A DNA stretch of 64,000 nucleotides from AC-51 sp036265325 (lineage in GTDB: Bacteria > Actinomycetota > UBA4738 > HRBIN12). Shown one piece after another: positions 1 to 9,790 of the stretch (the stretch's first letter is position 1; every line of letters starts with the position of its first letter). The DNA is taken from contig DATAPH010000090.1 of assembly GCA_036265325.1 (NCBI GenBank), forward strand, positions 8,638 to 72,637. The letters are read 5' to 3'. Below the pieces are notes generated by a model. It saw nothing but the letters and a program-made list of their open reading frames with translations, searched no databases and was not told the origin of the DNA. A program made the position numbers and the translations under genes.

Positions 1-2
1 GC

Positions 3-41
3 GACGGCGTCGGCTGCCTCGCGATCGCCGTGATCGCGTAA
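3..41 (+). CDS. ispF: C-terminal end of probable IspF (partial)
   Basis: Only the last 12 codons and a TAA stop are in the window. They read DGVGCLAIAVIA, which fits the end of 2-C-methyl-D-erythritol 2,4-cyclodiphosphate synthase, where a GRGEG-I-A-x-x-A-V-x-L tail is usual. The enzyme acts in the non-mevalonate isoprenoid pathway. From general knowledge, ispD/ispF, cysS and rlmB are often neighbours in Actinomycetota, and rlmB starts five bases after this stop, which supports the guess. The match is short, so another protein with a hydrophobic tail is possible. Confidence 0.4.
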   Translation, partial: DGVGCLAIAVIA

Positions 42-46
42 CCCGC

Positions 47-790
47 GTGCGCAGCGAGGTCGTCGCCGGGAAGCGCGCAGTGATGGAAGCCGTTCGAGCG
101 GGCGGGGCCGACGAGGTGCTCGTCGCCCGGGGGACGAAGCGGAGCCCTGCGATGCGTGACGTGGTGAACGCGGCGCGGACGGCAAGTGTGCCGGTCCGCG
201 AGGTCGCCCGCGATGAGCTCGATGCGCTCGACGCCGATCACCGGGGTGTGGTGGCGCGGCTGATCCGCCCGACGCCGACGCTGGGCGAGCGAGACCTGAC
301 GTCGCGCGAGTGGGCCCCCGACGCGATCGTCGTGGTGCTCGACGGCGTCGAAGATCCGCAGAACCTCGGCGCCGCGGCGCGGTCGATCGAGGCGGCCGGG
401 GCCGCGATGCTGATCACGCGAACCCATCGATCGGCGCCGCCGACGGCCGCCGCCGTGCGCGCGTCGGCCGGCGCCCTGCTGCACCTCCCTCACGCGCGTG
501 TCGCGAACCTGCCTCGCGCGCTCGACCGCTTGCAAGATGCAGGGTTCACCACCGTCGGGCTCGATGAGCGCGCCGATCGTTCGATCTTCGACGAGCCGTG
601 TCCCGACGGCAGGGTTGCGCTCGTCGTCGGCAGCGAGGGAACGGGGATCTCGCGGCTCGTGCGCGAACACTGCGATCTGCTGGTTTCCGTGCCGATGCAT
701 GGCAAGGTGGGCTCGCTGAACGCGGCCGCGTCGCTCGCGGTCGTGCTCTACGCGTACGTGCTCGCGAGCCGTGGAAGGAGCGCCGGATGA
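47..790 (+). CDS. rlmB: 23S rRNA 2'-O-methyltransferase, TrmH/RlmB family
   Basis: A SPOUT-class RNA methyltransferase that puts a methyl group on a guanosine 2'-OH of 23S rRNA (G2251 in E. coli), using SAM. The 247 residues match the family length. Residues about 3-75 form the small RNA-binding domain and 90-245 the knotted SPOUT domain, with the three family motifs visible: LDGVEDPQNLGAAARS near 97, VVGSEGTGIS near 195 and SVPMHGKVGSLNAAASLAV near 215. The GTG start gives the expected N-terminus (RSEVVAGKRAVMEA). It follows the probable ispF by five bases and overlaps the next gene by four bases (ATGA), so the three are likely co-transcribed. Confidence 0.93.
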   Translation: MRSEVVAGKRAVMEAVRAGGADEVLVARGTKRSPAMRDVVNAARTASVPVREVARDELDALDADHRGVVARLIRPTPTLGERDLTSREWAPDAIVVVLDGVEDPQNLGAAARSIEAAGAAMLITRTHRSAPPTAAAVRASAGALLHLPHARVANLPRALDRLQDAGFTTVGLDERADRSIFDEPCPDGRVALVVGSEGTGISRLVREHCDLLVSVPMHGKVGSLNAAASLAVVLYAYVLASRGRSAG

Positions 791-1242
791 ACGAGTCGCC
801 GGGCGTCGACCCGGAACAACCGGATCCGCCCCAAGTGCCCGGTCGCTCGAGCTACGAGGATTTCGACCTCGCGGAGATCCAGGCCGAGCAGCAGCGCGCC
901 CCGCGGCCGCGCGGCCGCCGCACGCCGACCATCACCGTGGCCGCGATCGTGCTTGCCGTCTCGGGGCTGCAGCCGTTGATCCTCGTGATCGCCTTCCGAC
1001 CTGGTGGCGCGACGGGCGTTGCGGTCGCGGTCTGGGGCGTGCTGTGCATCGCGACCGCGGCGCTCGTCGTAACGCTGCAGCCGATCGGCCGCCCGCTCGG
1101 CATCGTGGTCGGGTCCATCGGCGTCGTGATCGCCGTCGCGACCGCGCGGTCCTCACCGGTCAACGGACTCGTCGGGATCGCGCTCACCGGCTTCGTGATC
1201 TACGCGTGCGCGGTGTCCGGACCGTCGTTCCGGCGGGGGTAG
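787..1242 (+). CDS. Small membrane protein of unknown function
   Basis: A 151-residue protein whose ATG overlaps the rlmB stop (ATGA). The first 55 residues are polar, Pro- and Arg-rich, and cytoplasmic in character. They contain an acidic patch (SYEDFDLAEIQAEQQ) followed by an RPRGRR stretch. After that come about four hydrophobic segments (near 60-78, 82-102, 108-125 and 128-145). I recognise no family. Translational coupling to rlmB suggests co-expression, not a shared function. Confidence 0.7.
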   Translation: MNESPGVDPEQPDPPQVPGRSSYEDFDLAEIQAEQQRAPRPRGRRTPTITVAAIVLAVSGLQPLILVIAFRPGGATGVAVAVWGVLCIATAALVVTLQPIGRPLGIVVGSIGVVIAVATARSSPVNGLVGIALTGFVIYACAVSGPSFRRG

Positions 1243-1256
1243 ACTCGGGCCCGATC

Positions 1257-1330
1257 GCCGGCGTGGCGCAGTCCGGTAGCGCAACCGACTTGTAATCGGT
1301 AGGTCGTCGGTTCGAATCCGACCGCCGGCT
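1257..1330 (+). tRNA. tRNA-Thr (anticodon TGT)
   Basis: A full cloverleaf is visible. The acceptor arms GCCGGCG (1257-1263) and CGCCGGC (1323-1329) pair perfectly. The anticodon stem ACCGA/TCGGT (1284-1288 and 1296-1300) encloses loop CTTGTAA with anticodon TGT at 1291-1293. The T-arm GTCGGTTCGAATCCGAC is canonical. The 3' CCA is not encoded, as is common in Actinomycetota. The stop codon of the opposite-strand amidohydrolase begins at the very next base. Confidence 0.96.
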
Positions 1331-2893
1331 CTACGCGCGGCGCAGCGCCCGTCCCGCGCAGGTGATGAACGGCGCATCACTCGTCCACGCGACCTCTCCG
1401 TTCACCACCACGGCGCTGATCCCATCCGGGAATACGTGCGGATCCTCGAAGGTCGCGCCGTCTCGGATCGTCGCGTGCTCGAACACGACGAGATCGGCGT
1501 AGGTGCCCGGCTCGATCCGCCCCCGCCCGGTCAAACCGAACCGGTCTGCGGGCAGCGAGGTCATCTTGCGAACGACGTCCTCGAGCGGCAGCAAACCCTC
1601 GTCGCGAGCGAGCGCGATCGCGCGCGGGAACGTTCCGTAATCCCTCGGGTGAACGGGCAGCTCGCCGCCGGGGCCATCAGGCGCCGTCGCCGACGCATCC
1701 GAGGCGACGAACACGTCGCGGTCGGCCAAGATCTCCCGAACGTCTTGGGGAGACATCGCGTGGCCGATGCAGCTGATCTCGGGGTCGGCGGCGAGCAGCT
1801 CGACCATCGCGTCGAAGGGCTCGACGCCAAGATCCTCGGCAACGATCGCGACGGACGCGCCGCGCCAGCGCGGCTCCGGGGCCGTCTCGAGGATGATGCG
1901 GTCCCAGCCGACGCCGTCGACCGAGGACTGGAAGTCCTGCTCCCCTAGCTCGACCGCCGCACGCAGGCGCGCATGGTCCACCGCGGCCACCTCGGCGATC
2001 CGGCCCGCGGGCGCCCACGGCGGCAGCAGCGACGACAGCGACGAGTTCCATGCTTCGTACGGGTACTGGTCCCCCGTCGCGTCGGGCGCGTCTCGGAGCC
2101 GGGCGAGGAGTTCGCCGGCGCGGCCCCACAACATCGAGGTCTCGCACTTGATGTGGCTGATGTGGACCGGCGCCTCGGCCCCGGCACCGATCTCAAGCGC
2201 CTCGTCGATCGCGCGGAACAGATCGCGGCCCTCCCCGCGGATGTGGGATGCGTACAGGCCGCCCGCCCCGGCCGCCGCCCGGGCGAGCGCGATGACCTCG
2301 TCCGTTTCGGCGTAGATCCCCGGCACGTAGATCAGGCCGGTCGACAGGCCAACCGCTCCATCCGCAATCGCCTCGCGCACCAGCCCGCGCATCCACGCCA
2401 ATTCGTCGTCGGTCGGCGGGCGCCGCTCGTCGGCGAGCACCGCACGGCGGACCGATCCGTGCCCGACCAAGGTCGCGATGTTCACCGCGGGCCGCGCGGC
2501 GTCGATCGCATCAAGGTAGTCGCCCCATGCCGCCCATGACGGCGGCGGATGATCCGTGCTGCCTCCGGCGTACGCGAGCGAAAGCCCTTCCGCCCACGAG
2601 GAAAGTGGGAACGGCGACGAGCCGCAGTTGCCGACGACCACCGACGTGACGCCTTGCCTGATCGTGCTCGGCATCGTCGGCAGCACGAACGGTGACAGGT
2701 CGGAGTGGTTGTGCACGTCGACGAAGCCCGGCGTCATGACGAGGCCGCGTGCGTCGATCGTGCGTGCTGCAGGCGGTGCGTCGCCGTCCCGGCCGACCGA
2801 CGCGATGCGGTCGCCCTCGACGGCGACCCAGCCCGGTGCCCCAGGCGCGCCCGTGCCGTCGACGACGATCGCGTTGGCGATGACGAGATCCAT
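1331..2893 (-). CDS. D-aminoacylase / N-acyl-D-amino-acid deacylase family amidohydrolase
   Basis: A cytoplasmic metal-dependent amidohydrolase of 520 residues, the usual length for D-aminoacylases, which remove the acyl group from N-acyl-D-amino acids. The N-terminal beta-sandwich opens with LVIANAIVVDGTG. The metal-binding DVHNHSD follows MTPGF near 57-64, and VVVGNCGSSPFP near 87-98 carries the Cys ligand typical of this subgroup. HISHIKCE and a late DASATAPDG motif follow. The relatives include dihydroorotase-like and imidazolonepropionase-like enzymes, but the NCG motif favours the D-aminoacylase branch. The substrate cannot be told from sequence. Its stop directly abuts tRNA-Thr. Confidence 0.85.
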   Translation of the reverse strand: MDLVIANAIVVDGTGAPGAPGWVAVEGDRIASVGRDGDAPPAARTIDARGLVMTPGFVDVHNHSDLSPFVLPTMPSTIRQGVTSVVVGNCGSSPFPLSSWAEGLSLAYAGGSTDHPPPSWAAWGDYLDAIDAARPAVNIATLVGHGSVRRAVLADERRPPTDDELAWMRGLVREAIADGAVGLSTGLIYVPGIYAETDEVIALARAAAGAGGLYASHIRGEGRDLFRAIDEALEIGAGAEAPVHISHIKCETSMLWGRAGELLARLRDAPDATGDQYPYEAWNSSLSSLLPPWAPAGRIAEVAAVDHARLRAAVELGEQDFQSSVDGVGWDRIILETAPEPRWRGASVAIVAEDLGVEPFDAMVELLAADPEISCIGHAMSPQDVREILADRDVFVASDASATAPDGPGGELPVHPRDYGTFPRAIALARDEGLLPLEDVVRKMTSLPADRFGLTGRGRIEPGTYADLVVFEHATIRDGATFEDPHVFPDGISAVVVNGEVAWTSDAPFITCAGRALRRA

Positions 2894-2921
2894 CGGCGCA
2901 AGACGCTATCGCGCGTCGCGC

Positions 2922-5093
2922 CTACGCGTTCGGTAGGAAGACGCGGAACGACGAGCCGCCGCCGTCACGTGGTTCGACCCACGCACGACCGTCGTGCAGC
3001 TCCGCGAATCGACGAACGAGCGAGAGCCCGATGCCCACGCCGGGCGAGTGCCCGCTGCTCGGTCCGGGACGCTGCTCGAACGGGTCGAAGATCGACTCCC
3101 GCACCTCGGCGGGAACGCCCGGGCCGGCGTCGTCGACGCCGATCTCGATGCCGCCGTCGACGGCGCGCGCCCAGACGAGGACGTGCGCCTCGGGTGGCGT
3201 GTGGCGGAGCGCGTTCGCGACGAGGTTCTCGACGATCCGCTCGACCTTCGGGCCGTCGACGTTGGCGGTCAGCAACCCGACCTCGACGTCGATCGCCCGG
3301 CCGTCGGGGTTCTCGACCTCGGCGAGCACACGTGCGATCAGCGCGCCGATGTCGGTCGATCGACGCTGCGGCGACACGATCCCCCGTTGCAACCGATCGA
3401 GGTCCAGCAGATCGCCGAGGAGCCGTTCGAGCTTGCGCGCGTTCGCCGCGACCCGGTGCACGAGATCCAGCGCGTCGGCGGCCGGCATCTCCAGCTGACT
3501 CTGTTCGAGGGTGAGCGCCGAGCCGAGGATCGACGTCAGGGGCGTGCGGAGGTCGTGCGAGACGGCTTCGAGGAACGTGTTCTTCATCTCGTCGAGCGCG
3601 CGGAGCTGCTCGGCGGCCTCGCGCTCACGCAGGAACGCCTCGGAGTACTTGCGCTCGGACTCACGCAGCGTCTGCTCCGCGTGGCGCCGTTCGGTGACGT
3701 CGACGCTCAAGCCGCGCACCTGCCGTGGCCCCTGGCTGCCTCGCACGACCGTCACGAGGTCGCGAAGCCACCGGCCGTCGCTTCCCGGCGCGCCCACGCG
3801 GTACTCGACGCTCGCGTCGGCGCCCTCGGCGATCGCACGGCGGACCTCGGCGACCGCGAGCGACCGGTCGGCGTCGGTGATGTGCTCGCCCCACGGCCGG
3901 TCGAGCCAGGTCGACGCGCTCTCGCCGAAGAGCTCCTTCACCCGGCCACCGAGGAAGGTCACGCGAAGGCCGTCGGCCTCGGCCTCCCAGAACACGGCGT
4001 CGAGGCTCTCGACCAACCGGTGGAACCGCTCGAGCTCGCCGATCCGGCGTGCGTTGCCGAGCGCCAGCGCCGTCAGGTCACCGATCCCTTGCGCGAGCCG
4101 CACGGCGCCCTCGTCGAACGGTTCGCCGTCGGCGTCGCCGACCGCGATGAGCGCTCCCACCTCGCCGGGCTCCCACTGGAGCGGGCAGACCAAGATGTCG
4201 CCGAAGCCATCCATGATCTTGATCTCGTCGGGCACCTGCGCCGCGACGGTCTGTGGGATCACGAAGGGCGACGCGGTGCTCGTGAGCAACGTCTCGGCAA
4301 CGGCAGGCGGGACATCCGCGATCTCGGCGCGCGGCCGAACCGTCCGGCCGCCGCAGGCGTGCAGCTGGATCACGCGGAACGCGCCGGTCTCATCCCGCAC
4401 GTAAGCCGCCGTCGCGGCGCACCGGATGATCGTCTCCATCGACTCGATCGCGTCGTGGAAGATCTCCGCCACGTTGCGGCGCCCGGTCAACGATTGCGAC
4501 AGTTGGAGCAGCGCCCCGGCCGCGCGTGCGGCGTCGCGCTCCGCTTCGAGCAGGCTGGCGTTCTGGAAGGCCGCCGCCGCGTGCGGCGCGAGGACCTCCA
4601 CCATCCGCTGGTCCTCTTCGTCGAACATCCCGTAGCCGAGGCTCGAGAGCACGATCACGCCCACCAGCGTGTCCCCCGCGACCATCGGCACGGCGAGCAT
4701 CGATTCCAACAGGTCGTCATCGGTCCCCGGGATCGTCACGGAGAACGGGACCTCGCGGGCGTCCGGCGTGAGCAGCGCCTCGCGGGTGGCCGCCACCGTG
4801 CCGGTGATGCCCTCGCCGATCTCGGTGGTCAGCTGGTCGAGGTCCTCCTCCGCGTACTCGGTGGTGAGCTCTCCGCGGAAGGCGATCGGGATCAGGCGGT
4901 TCTCGTCCTGCAACAAGTAGACGCGGCAGTTGTGGTAGTCGACGATCGTCCGCAGCTCCGCGGTGATCGTGTTACCGATCTCTGCGGTCTCGGTCAGCAC
5001 GTTCAGCTTCGCGGCGAAGCTATGGAGCATGTCGAGCTGCGCGTCGGAGCGTTCGGCGTCGCGCTGACGTGTCGGGTCGGGTGTCCTCACCAT
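2922..5093 (-). CDS. GAF-GAF-PAS sensor histidine kinase
   Basis: A 723-residue soluble hybrid sensor kinase with no transmembrane segment. Two GAF domains (about 25-180 and 195-345) precede a PAS fold with its PAC tail (about 355-475). HisKA follows, with phospho-acceptor motif SHDLRTPLT near 510, then HATPase_c with the N-box LVANALRHTP, G1 DDAGPGVP and G2 GVGIGLSLV. It is expected to sense a small ligand or redox state in the cytoplasm and phosphorylate a response regulator. The nearest candidate partner is the lone receiver at 6099-6467, about 1 kb away on the same strand. That pairing is only a guess, because LytR_C and DUF3263 genes lie between them on the other strand. Confidence 0.9.
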   Translation of the reverse strand: MVRTPDPTRQRDAERSDAQLDMLHSFAAKLNVLTETAEIGNTITAELRTIVDYHNCRVYLLQDENRLIPIAFRGELTTEYAEEDLDQLTTEIGEGITGTVAATREALLTPDAREVPFSVTIPGTDDDLLESMLAVPMVAGDTLVGVIVLSSLGYGMFDEEDQRMVEVLAPHAAAAFQNASLLEAERDAARAAGALLQLSQSLTGRRNVAEIFHDAIESMETIIRCAATAAYVRDETGAFRVIQLHACGGRTVRPRAEIADVPPAVAETLLTSTASPFVIPQTVAAQVPDEIKIMDGFGDILVCPLQWEPGEVGALIAVGDADGEPFDEGAVRLAQGIGDLTALALGNARRIGELERFHRLVESLDAVFWEAEADGLRVTFLGGRVKELFGESASTWLDRPWGEHITDADRSLAVAEVRRAIAEGADASVEYRVGAPGSDGRWLRDLVTVVRGSQGPRQVRGLSVDVTERRHAEQTLRESERKYSEAFLREREAAEQLRALDEMKNTFLEAVSHDLRTPLTSILGSALTLEQSQLEMPAADALDLVHRVAANARKLERLLGDLLDLDRLQRGIVSPQRRSTDIGALIARVLAEVENPDGRAIDVEVGLLTANVDGPKVERIVENLVANALRHTPPEAHVLVWARAVDGGIEIGVDDAGPGVPAEVRESIFDPFEQRPGPSSGHSPGVGIGLSLVRRFAELHDGRAWVEPRDGGGSSFRVFLPNA

Positions 5094-5187
5094 CGTGCGT
5101 CCGTCACCATGCGCATGCTCTCACCTGATGTAGCTCGAAGGAACGACGCAGTGGTTCGATCCGGGTGCTTGCACAGCGCCACAACGG

Positions 5188-5526
5188 ATGCGAGCCTGCC
5201 GTGCCGTGACTGCATCAACCCCCCCGCGCCGCGCTTCGTCCTCAGCCACCTCCGCAGCATCGGCACGTCCCCCGGAGGTCCTTGACGACCTGGAACGGCG
5301 GGTCCTCGATTTCGAGCGCGGAGCGTGGCGGTTGCACGTCGCGAAGGACCGTGCGATCCGCGAGGAGTTCGGCTTCTCGACCACGCGATACCACCAGCTC
5401 CTGCACCGGGCGGTCGACCGACCGGCGGCGCTCGCCTATGACCCGATGCTGGTGCGGCGGCTCCGCCGTCTGCGGTCGTTGCGCCGCAAGCGTCGCACGG
5501 CCCAGCGACTCGGCATCACGCTCTAG
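5188..5526 (+). CDS. DUF3263 family protein
   Basis: A 112-residue protein whose second half (RVLDFERGAWRLHVAKDRAIREEFGFSTTRYHQLL region, about 37-85) matches DUF3263, a small DNA-binding-like family found almost only in Actinomycetota. FSTTRYHQ looks like a helix-turn-helix recognition segment, and the C-terminus (RRLRRLRSLRRKRR) is very basic. The N-terminal 28 residues are Ala/Ser/Arg-rich, so the true start may be a few codons downstream. In Actinomycetota this family often sits beside a LytR_C gene, as it does here. No function has been established. Confidence 0.8.
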   Translation: MRACRAVTASTPPRRASSSATSAASARPPEVLDDLERRVLDFERGAWRLHVAKDRAIREEFGFSTTRYHQLLHRAVDRPAALAYDPMLVRRLRRLRSLRRKRRTAQRLGITL

Positions 5527-5569
5527 CCCACCGGAAGCCCCGCCTGAGCGCGGAAGGTAGGATGCCCGC

Positions 5570-6097
5570 GTGAACCTGAGCACCGGGCGCGTCCTCGTGA
5601 TCGTGGCCCTGATCGTCGTCGGGCTGGCCGTCCTTGCGAACGGCTTCTCCGACTCCGGAACGTCCGCGGCAACGCTCACCCCGACGCCGTCGGGCGGCGG
5701 GCACACGTCGTCGTCGTCCTCCACGCCGCCGCCGACCTCAGCGCCGCCGTCGCCGACCCCGGCGCCGCAGACCAAGGGCGTGCTGTTCATGACGATGAAC
5801 GGCACCGACGTCCCGGGGGCGGGAGCGGCGGCGCAAACGAAGCTCACCAACGCCGGCTACACCGTCGCGACGCCGGCGATCGACGCACCGACGAGCGGGA
5901 TCAAGAAGACGATCGTGTATTACCGCAACGACGTGAACGCGCCGCAGAACCTGTCCGACGCGAATTACGTCGCGCAGCACTACTTCAAGCACGCCGAAGT
6001 CAAGCCGCTCGACCCGAGTCTCCAGGGCGTCCCGAAGAGCGCGACGCTCGTCGTGGTCGTCGGCGAGGACTACGCGCAGCAGCTCGTCGGCGGCTGA
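5570..6097 (+). CDS. Membrane-anchored LytR_C domain protein
   Basis: A 175-residue single-pass protein. A short N-terminus and hydrophobic anchor (about 6-26) lead into a Pro/Ser/Thr-rich linker (35-65). The extracytoplasmic domain (about 68-172) has the VLFMTMNGTDVPGAGAAAQTKLTNAGY start and the late LVVVVGEDYAQ strand typical of LytR_C (PF13399). The catalytic LCP domain of LytR/CpsA/Psr enzymes is absent, as in other stand-alone LytR_C proteins next to DUF3263. A role at the cell wall is inferred only from topology. It converges on the response regulator at its 3' end. Confidence 0.82.
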   Translation: MNLSTGRVLVIVALIVVGLAVLANGFSDSGTSAATLTPTPSGGGHTSSSSSTPPPTSAPPSPTPAPQTKGVLFMTMNGTDVPGAGAAAQTKLTNAGYTVATPAIDAPTSGIKKTIVYYRNDVNAPQNLSDANYVAQHYFKHAEVKPLDPSLQGVPKSATLVVVVGEDYAQQLVGG

Positions 6098-6098
6098 T

Positions 6099-6467
6099 TC
6101 AGCTCGGCTGGAGCAGCTCCGCGAGCTCGACGGCAAGCTCGTCCGGATCGAACGGCTTCTCCAGGAACCGGCGCGCCCCCGCGGCGGTCACCCGGTCCGC
6201 TTCGTCGGGGATCGCCTTCGCCGACAACACCACCACGGGTACCGACGCGGTTCGCGGGTCCTTCGCGAGTTCCTCGAGGACGCCGTAGCCGTCCATCACC
6301 GGCATCATCAGGTCGAGCACGATCACCTCGGGACGCTGTTTCATCGCGAGCGCGATGCCTCGGAGACCGTCCTCGGCGTCGAGTACCTCGTGGCCCGCGC
6401 GCTCGAGGCTCATGCGGATCAGCCACCGAACGTCCGGTTCATCGTCGATCACGAGCACCCGCGCCAT
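6099..6467 (-). CDS. Single-domain response regulator (receiver only)
   Basis: A 122-residue CheY-like receiver with no output domain. The phosphorylation pocket is complete: DDE at 8-10 near the N-terminus, the acceptor Asp in VLDLMMP, Ser in VVLSAK, and Lys in FLEKPFDPDEL. I chose ATG 6467 (MARVLVIDDE), because the longer open frame upstream has no receiver-like sequence. A stand-alone receiver usually acts through protein contacts or in a phosphorelay. The GAF-PAS histidine kinase at 2922-5093 is the nearest plausible partner. Confidence 0.9.
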   Translation of the reverse strand: MARVLVIDDEPDVRWLIRMSLERAGHEVLDAEDGLRGIALAMKQRPEVIVLDLMMPVMDGYGVLEELAKDPRTASVPVVVLSAKAIPDEADRVTAAGARRFLEKPFDPDELAVELAELLQPS

Positions 6468-6558
6468 GCGCCGAGAGGATACCCGCGACGGGCTGCCGGC
6501 CGATTGACGTGCGTGAACGCGCAGACCTAGCCTGGTCGGCCGGAGGTGGTTCCCCCGC

Positions 6559-7032
6559 ATGCTGAAGGTTTCCCAGAAGCTCGAGTACGCGATCCGGGCG
6601 ATGATCGAGCTCGCCGAGCACCGCGACGACGACGCGCTCACACCCGCTCGTGAGATCGCCGAACGGCAGCAGGTGCCGCTGCGGTTCCTCGAGCAGCAGC
6701 TCGGCGCGCTGTCGCGGGCCGGCCTCGTGGAGAGCTTCCGCGGCGCGGGCGGCGGCTGCCGGCTCGCGCGCGATCCGGCCGATATCACGGTCGCCGAGGT
6801 TGCCGACGCGATCGAGGGCCAGATCTACCCGGTGTTCTGCCTGGAGCCCTCCGACCACACATGCTTCGCGGACTCACGGTGTGGGCTGCAAGGCTTCTGG
6901 GCGGATGTGGCCCGAGCGGTGCAGCAGGTGTTCGAGCGGACGACGGTGGCGGACCTCGCGGCCCGCCACCGGAAGATGGCCCCGGGGAAGGTCGTCCTCA
7001 GCCCCGAACAGCTGTTGTCACGTCTGAACTAG
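6559..7032 (+). CDS. Rrf2 family transcriptional regulator with Cys cluster
   Basis: A 157-residue winged-helix regulator of the Rrf2/IscR/NsrR group. The N-terminus KVSQKLEYAIRAMIELAEH and the recognition segment (about 30-60, QQVPLRFLEQQLGALSRAGLVES) followed by the RGAGGGCRLAR wing are characteristic. Three cysteines at about 95, 105 and 111 (FCLEP, HTCFADSRCG) have the spacing used by family members that bind an Fe-S cluster, so redox, NO or Fe-S sensing is likely. The target genes are not evident. Its stop overlaps the stop of the converging zinc-ribbon gene. Confidence 0.88.
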   Translation: MLKVSQKLEYAIRAMIELAEHRDDDALTPAREIAERQQVPLRFLEQQLGALSRAGLVESFRGAGGGCRLARDPADITVAEVADAIEGQIYPVFCLEPSDHTCFADSRCGLQGFWADVARAVQQVFERTTVADLAARHRKMAPGKVVLSPEQLLSRLN

Positions 7033-7205
7033 GGGGCTTTCCAGCCCATCGCTTTCGCGGCGTCCATCCCTAGGATCTTGGTGAGCTTGGTACCGCATAC
7101 CGGACATGTTCCTTGCAACGCCGGGCGTCCGTTCTTCAGCGTTACCAGCGACCCGGTGAACTCACGCTTCTCGCGGCACTTCATGCAGTAGGCCACGTCG
7201 GCCAT
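7029..7205 (-). CDS. Small zinc-ribbon protein (DUF5679-like)
   Basis: A 58-residue protein with two CxxC knuckles: CMKC at 7-10 and CPVC at 34-37, spaced as in a rubredoxin-like zinc ribbon. The sequence around them (MADVAYCMKCREKREF and GRPALQGTCPVCGTKL) matches the small DUF5679 group. These proteins are thought to bind zinc; their role is unknown. The C-terminus KILGMDAAKAMGWKAP is short and helical. Stop codons of this gene and the Rrf2 gene overlap on opposite strands. Confidence 0.8.
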   Translation of the reverse strand: MADVAYCMKCREKREFTGSLVTLKNGRPALQGTCPVCGTKLTKILGMDAAKAMGWKAP

Positions 7206-7240
7206 TCGCCGCCTCCTTCCCCATCCCCAAAATGGCTCTC

Positions 7241-7263
7241 GAGCCGCCCCGAACGGGCGGCTC
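7241..7263. other. Inverted repeat in the 5' gap before acs
   Basis: A 9-bp perfect stem (GAGCCGCCC / GGGCGGCTC, arms 7241-7249 and 7255-7263) with a five-base loop. It lies between the start of the zinc-ribbon gene and the start of acs. It has no T-tract on either strand, so it is not a typical terminator. It could be a leader structure or a regulator site. Confidence 0.4.
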
Positions 7264-7425
7264 ACGAAGGATGGTCGTGGCTCCCACGGCCAGATGCAAG
7301 CACCCGTGGCGTACGTTCGGATCGAGGCTAGGACCGTGGGTCGCGCCCGTTCGGCCCGTGGCCGTACGATGCCGGTTCCGGCGGAGCGGAAAGGGACGGG
7401 ATCCGTGAGCGAGCCAGGGGGCGAG

Positions 7426-9375
<1,950 letters not shown>

Positions 9376-9376
9376 C

Positions 9377-9787
9377 GTGGAGCGCGAGCTGACGCCTGGC
9401 GAAGCGCGCTTCGTGTCCGCCGCGCGCGTCGGGCATCTCGGCACCCAGCAGATGGGCAAGTGGCCGCACGTCGTGCCGGTGTGCCACGTCCTCGACCTCG
9501 ATCGGATCGTCATCGCGAGCGCGTACGACCGTAAGATCGAGGACATCCGCGAGAACGCGTCGGTGACCTACTGCGTGGACGCCTACTCCGAGGACTGGGA
9601 TAACGAACTCGCGCAGGTGATCGTGTCGGGTGAGGCGTACCTGATCGAGAGCGGCCCCGAGTTCGTGCGCGACCGCGGCTTGCTCTATGAGAAGTTCCCG
9701 CAGTACGAGCGTGTGGCGCCGATCGAGGAGGGCTCGACCGTGATCATCGAGTTCCGCGTGCAGCAGGTGCACAGCAGCGGTATCTGA
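9377..9787 (+). CDS. PPOX-class flavin/F420-type oxidoreductase
   Basis: A 136-residue split-barrel protein of the pyridoxamine-phosphate-oxidase superfamily. LTPGEARFVSAARVGHLGT near the start and PHVVPVCHVLDLDRIVIASAYDRK near 30-55 are the typical first strands. In Actinomycetota many members bind F420 rather than FMN, and the sequence alone does not decide which. The GTG start is one base after the acs stop, so it is probably translated from the same mRNA. No link to acetate metabolism is known. Confidence 0.78.
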   Translation: MERELTPGEARFVSAARVGHLGTQQMGKWPHVVPVCHVLDLDRIVIASAYDRKIEDIRENASVTYCVDAYSEDWDNELAQVIVSGEAYLIESGPEFVRDRGLLYEKFPQYERVAPIEEGSTVIIEFRVQQVHSSGI

Positions 9788-9790
9788 TTC

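Noticed and set aside
2994..5285. Long open frame on the plus strand (about 760 codons) across the sensor kinase gene
   Set aside because: It is the antisense shadow of a GC-rich gene; its translation is rich in Arg, Glu and Gly with no domain, and the minus-strand kinase explains the region fully.
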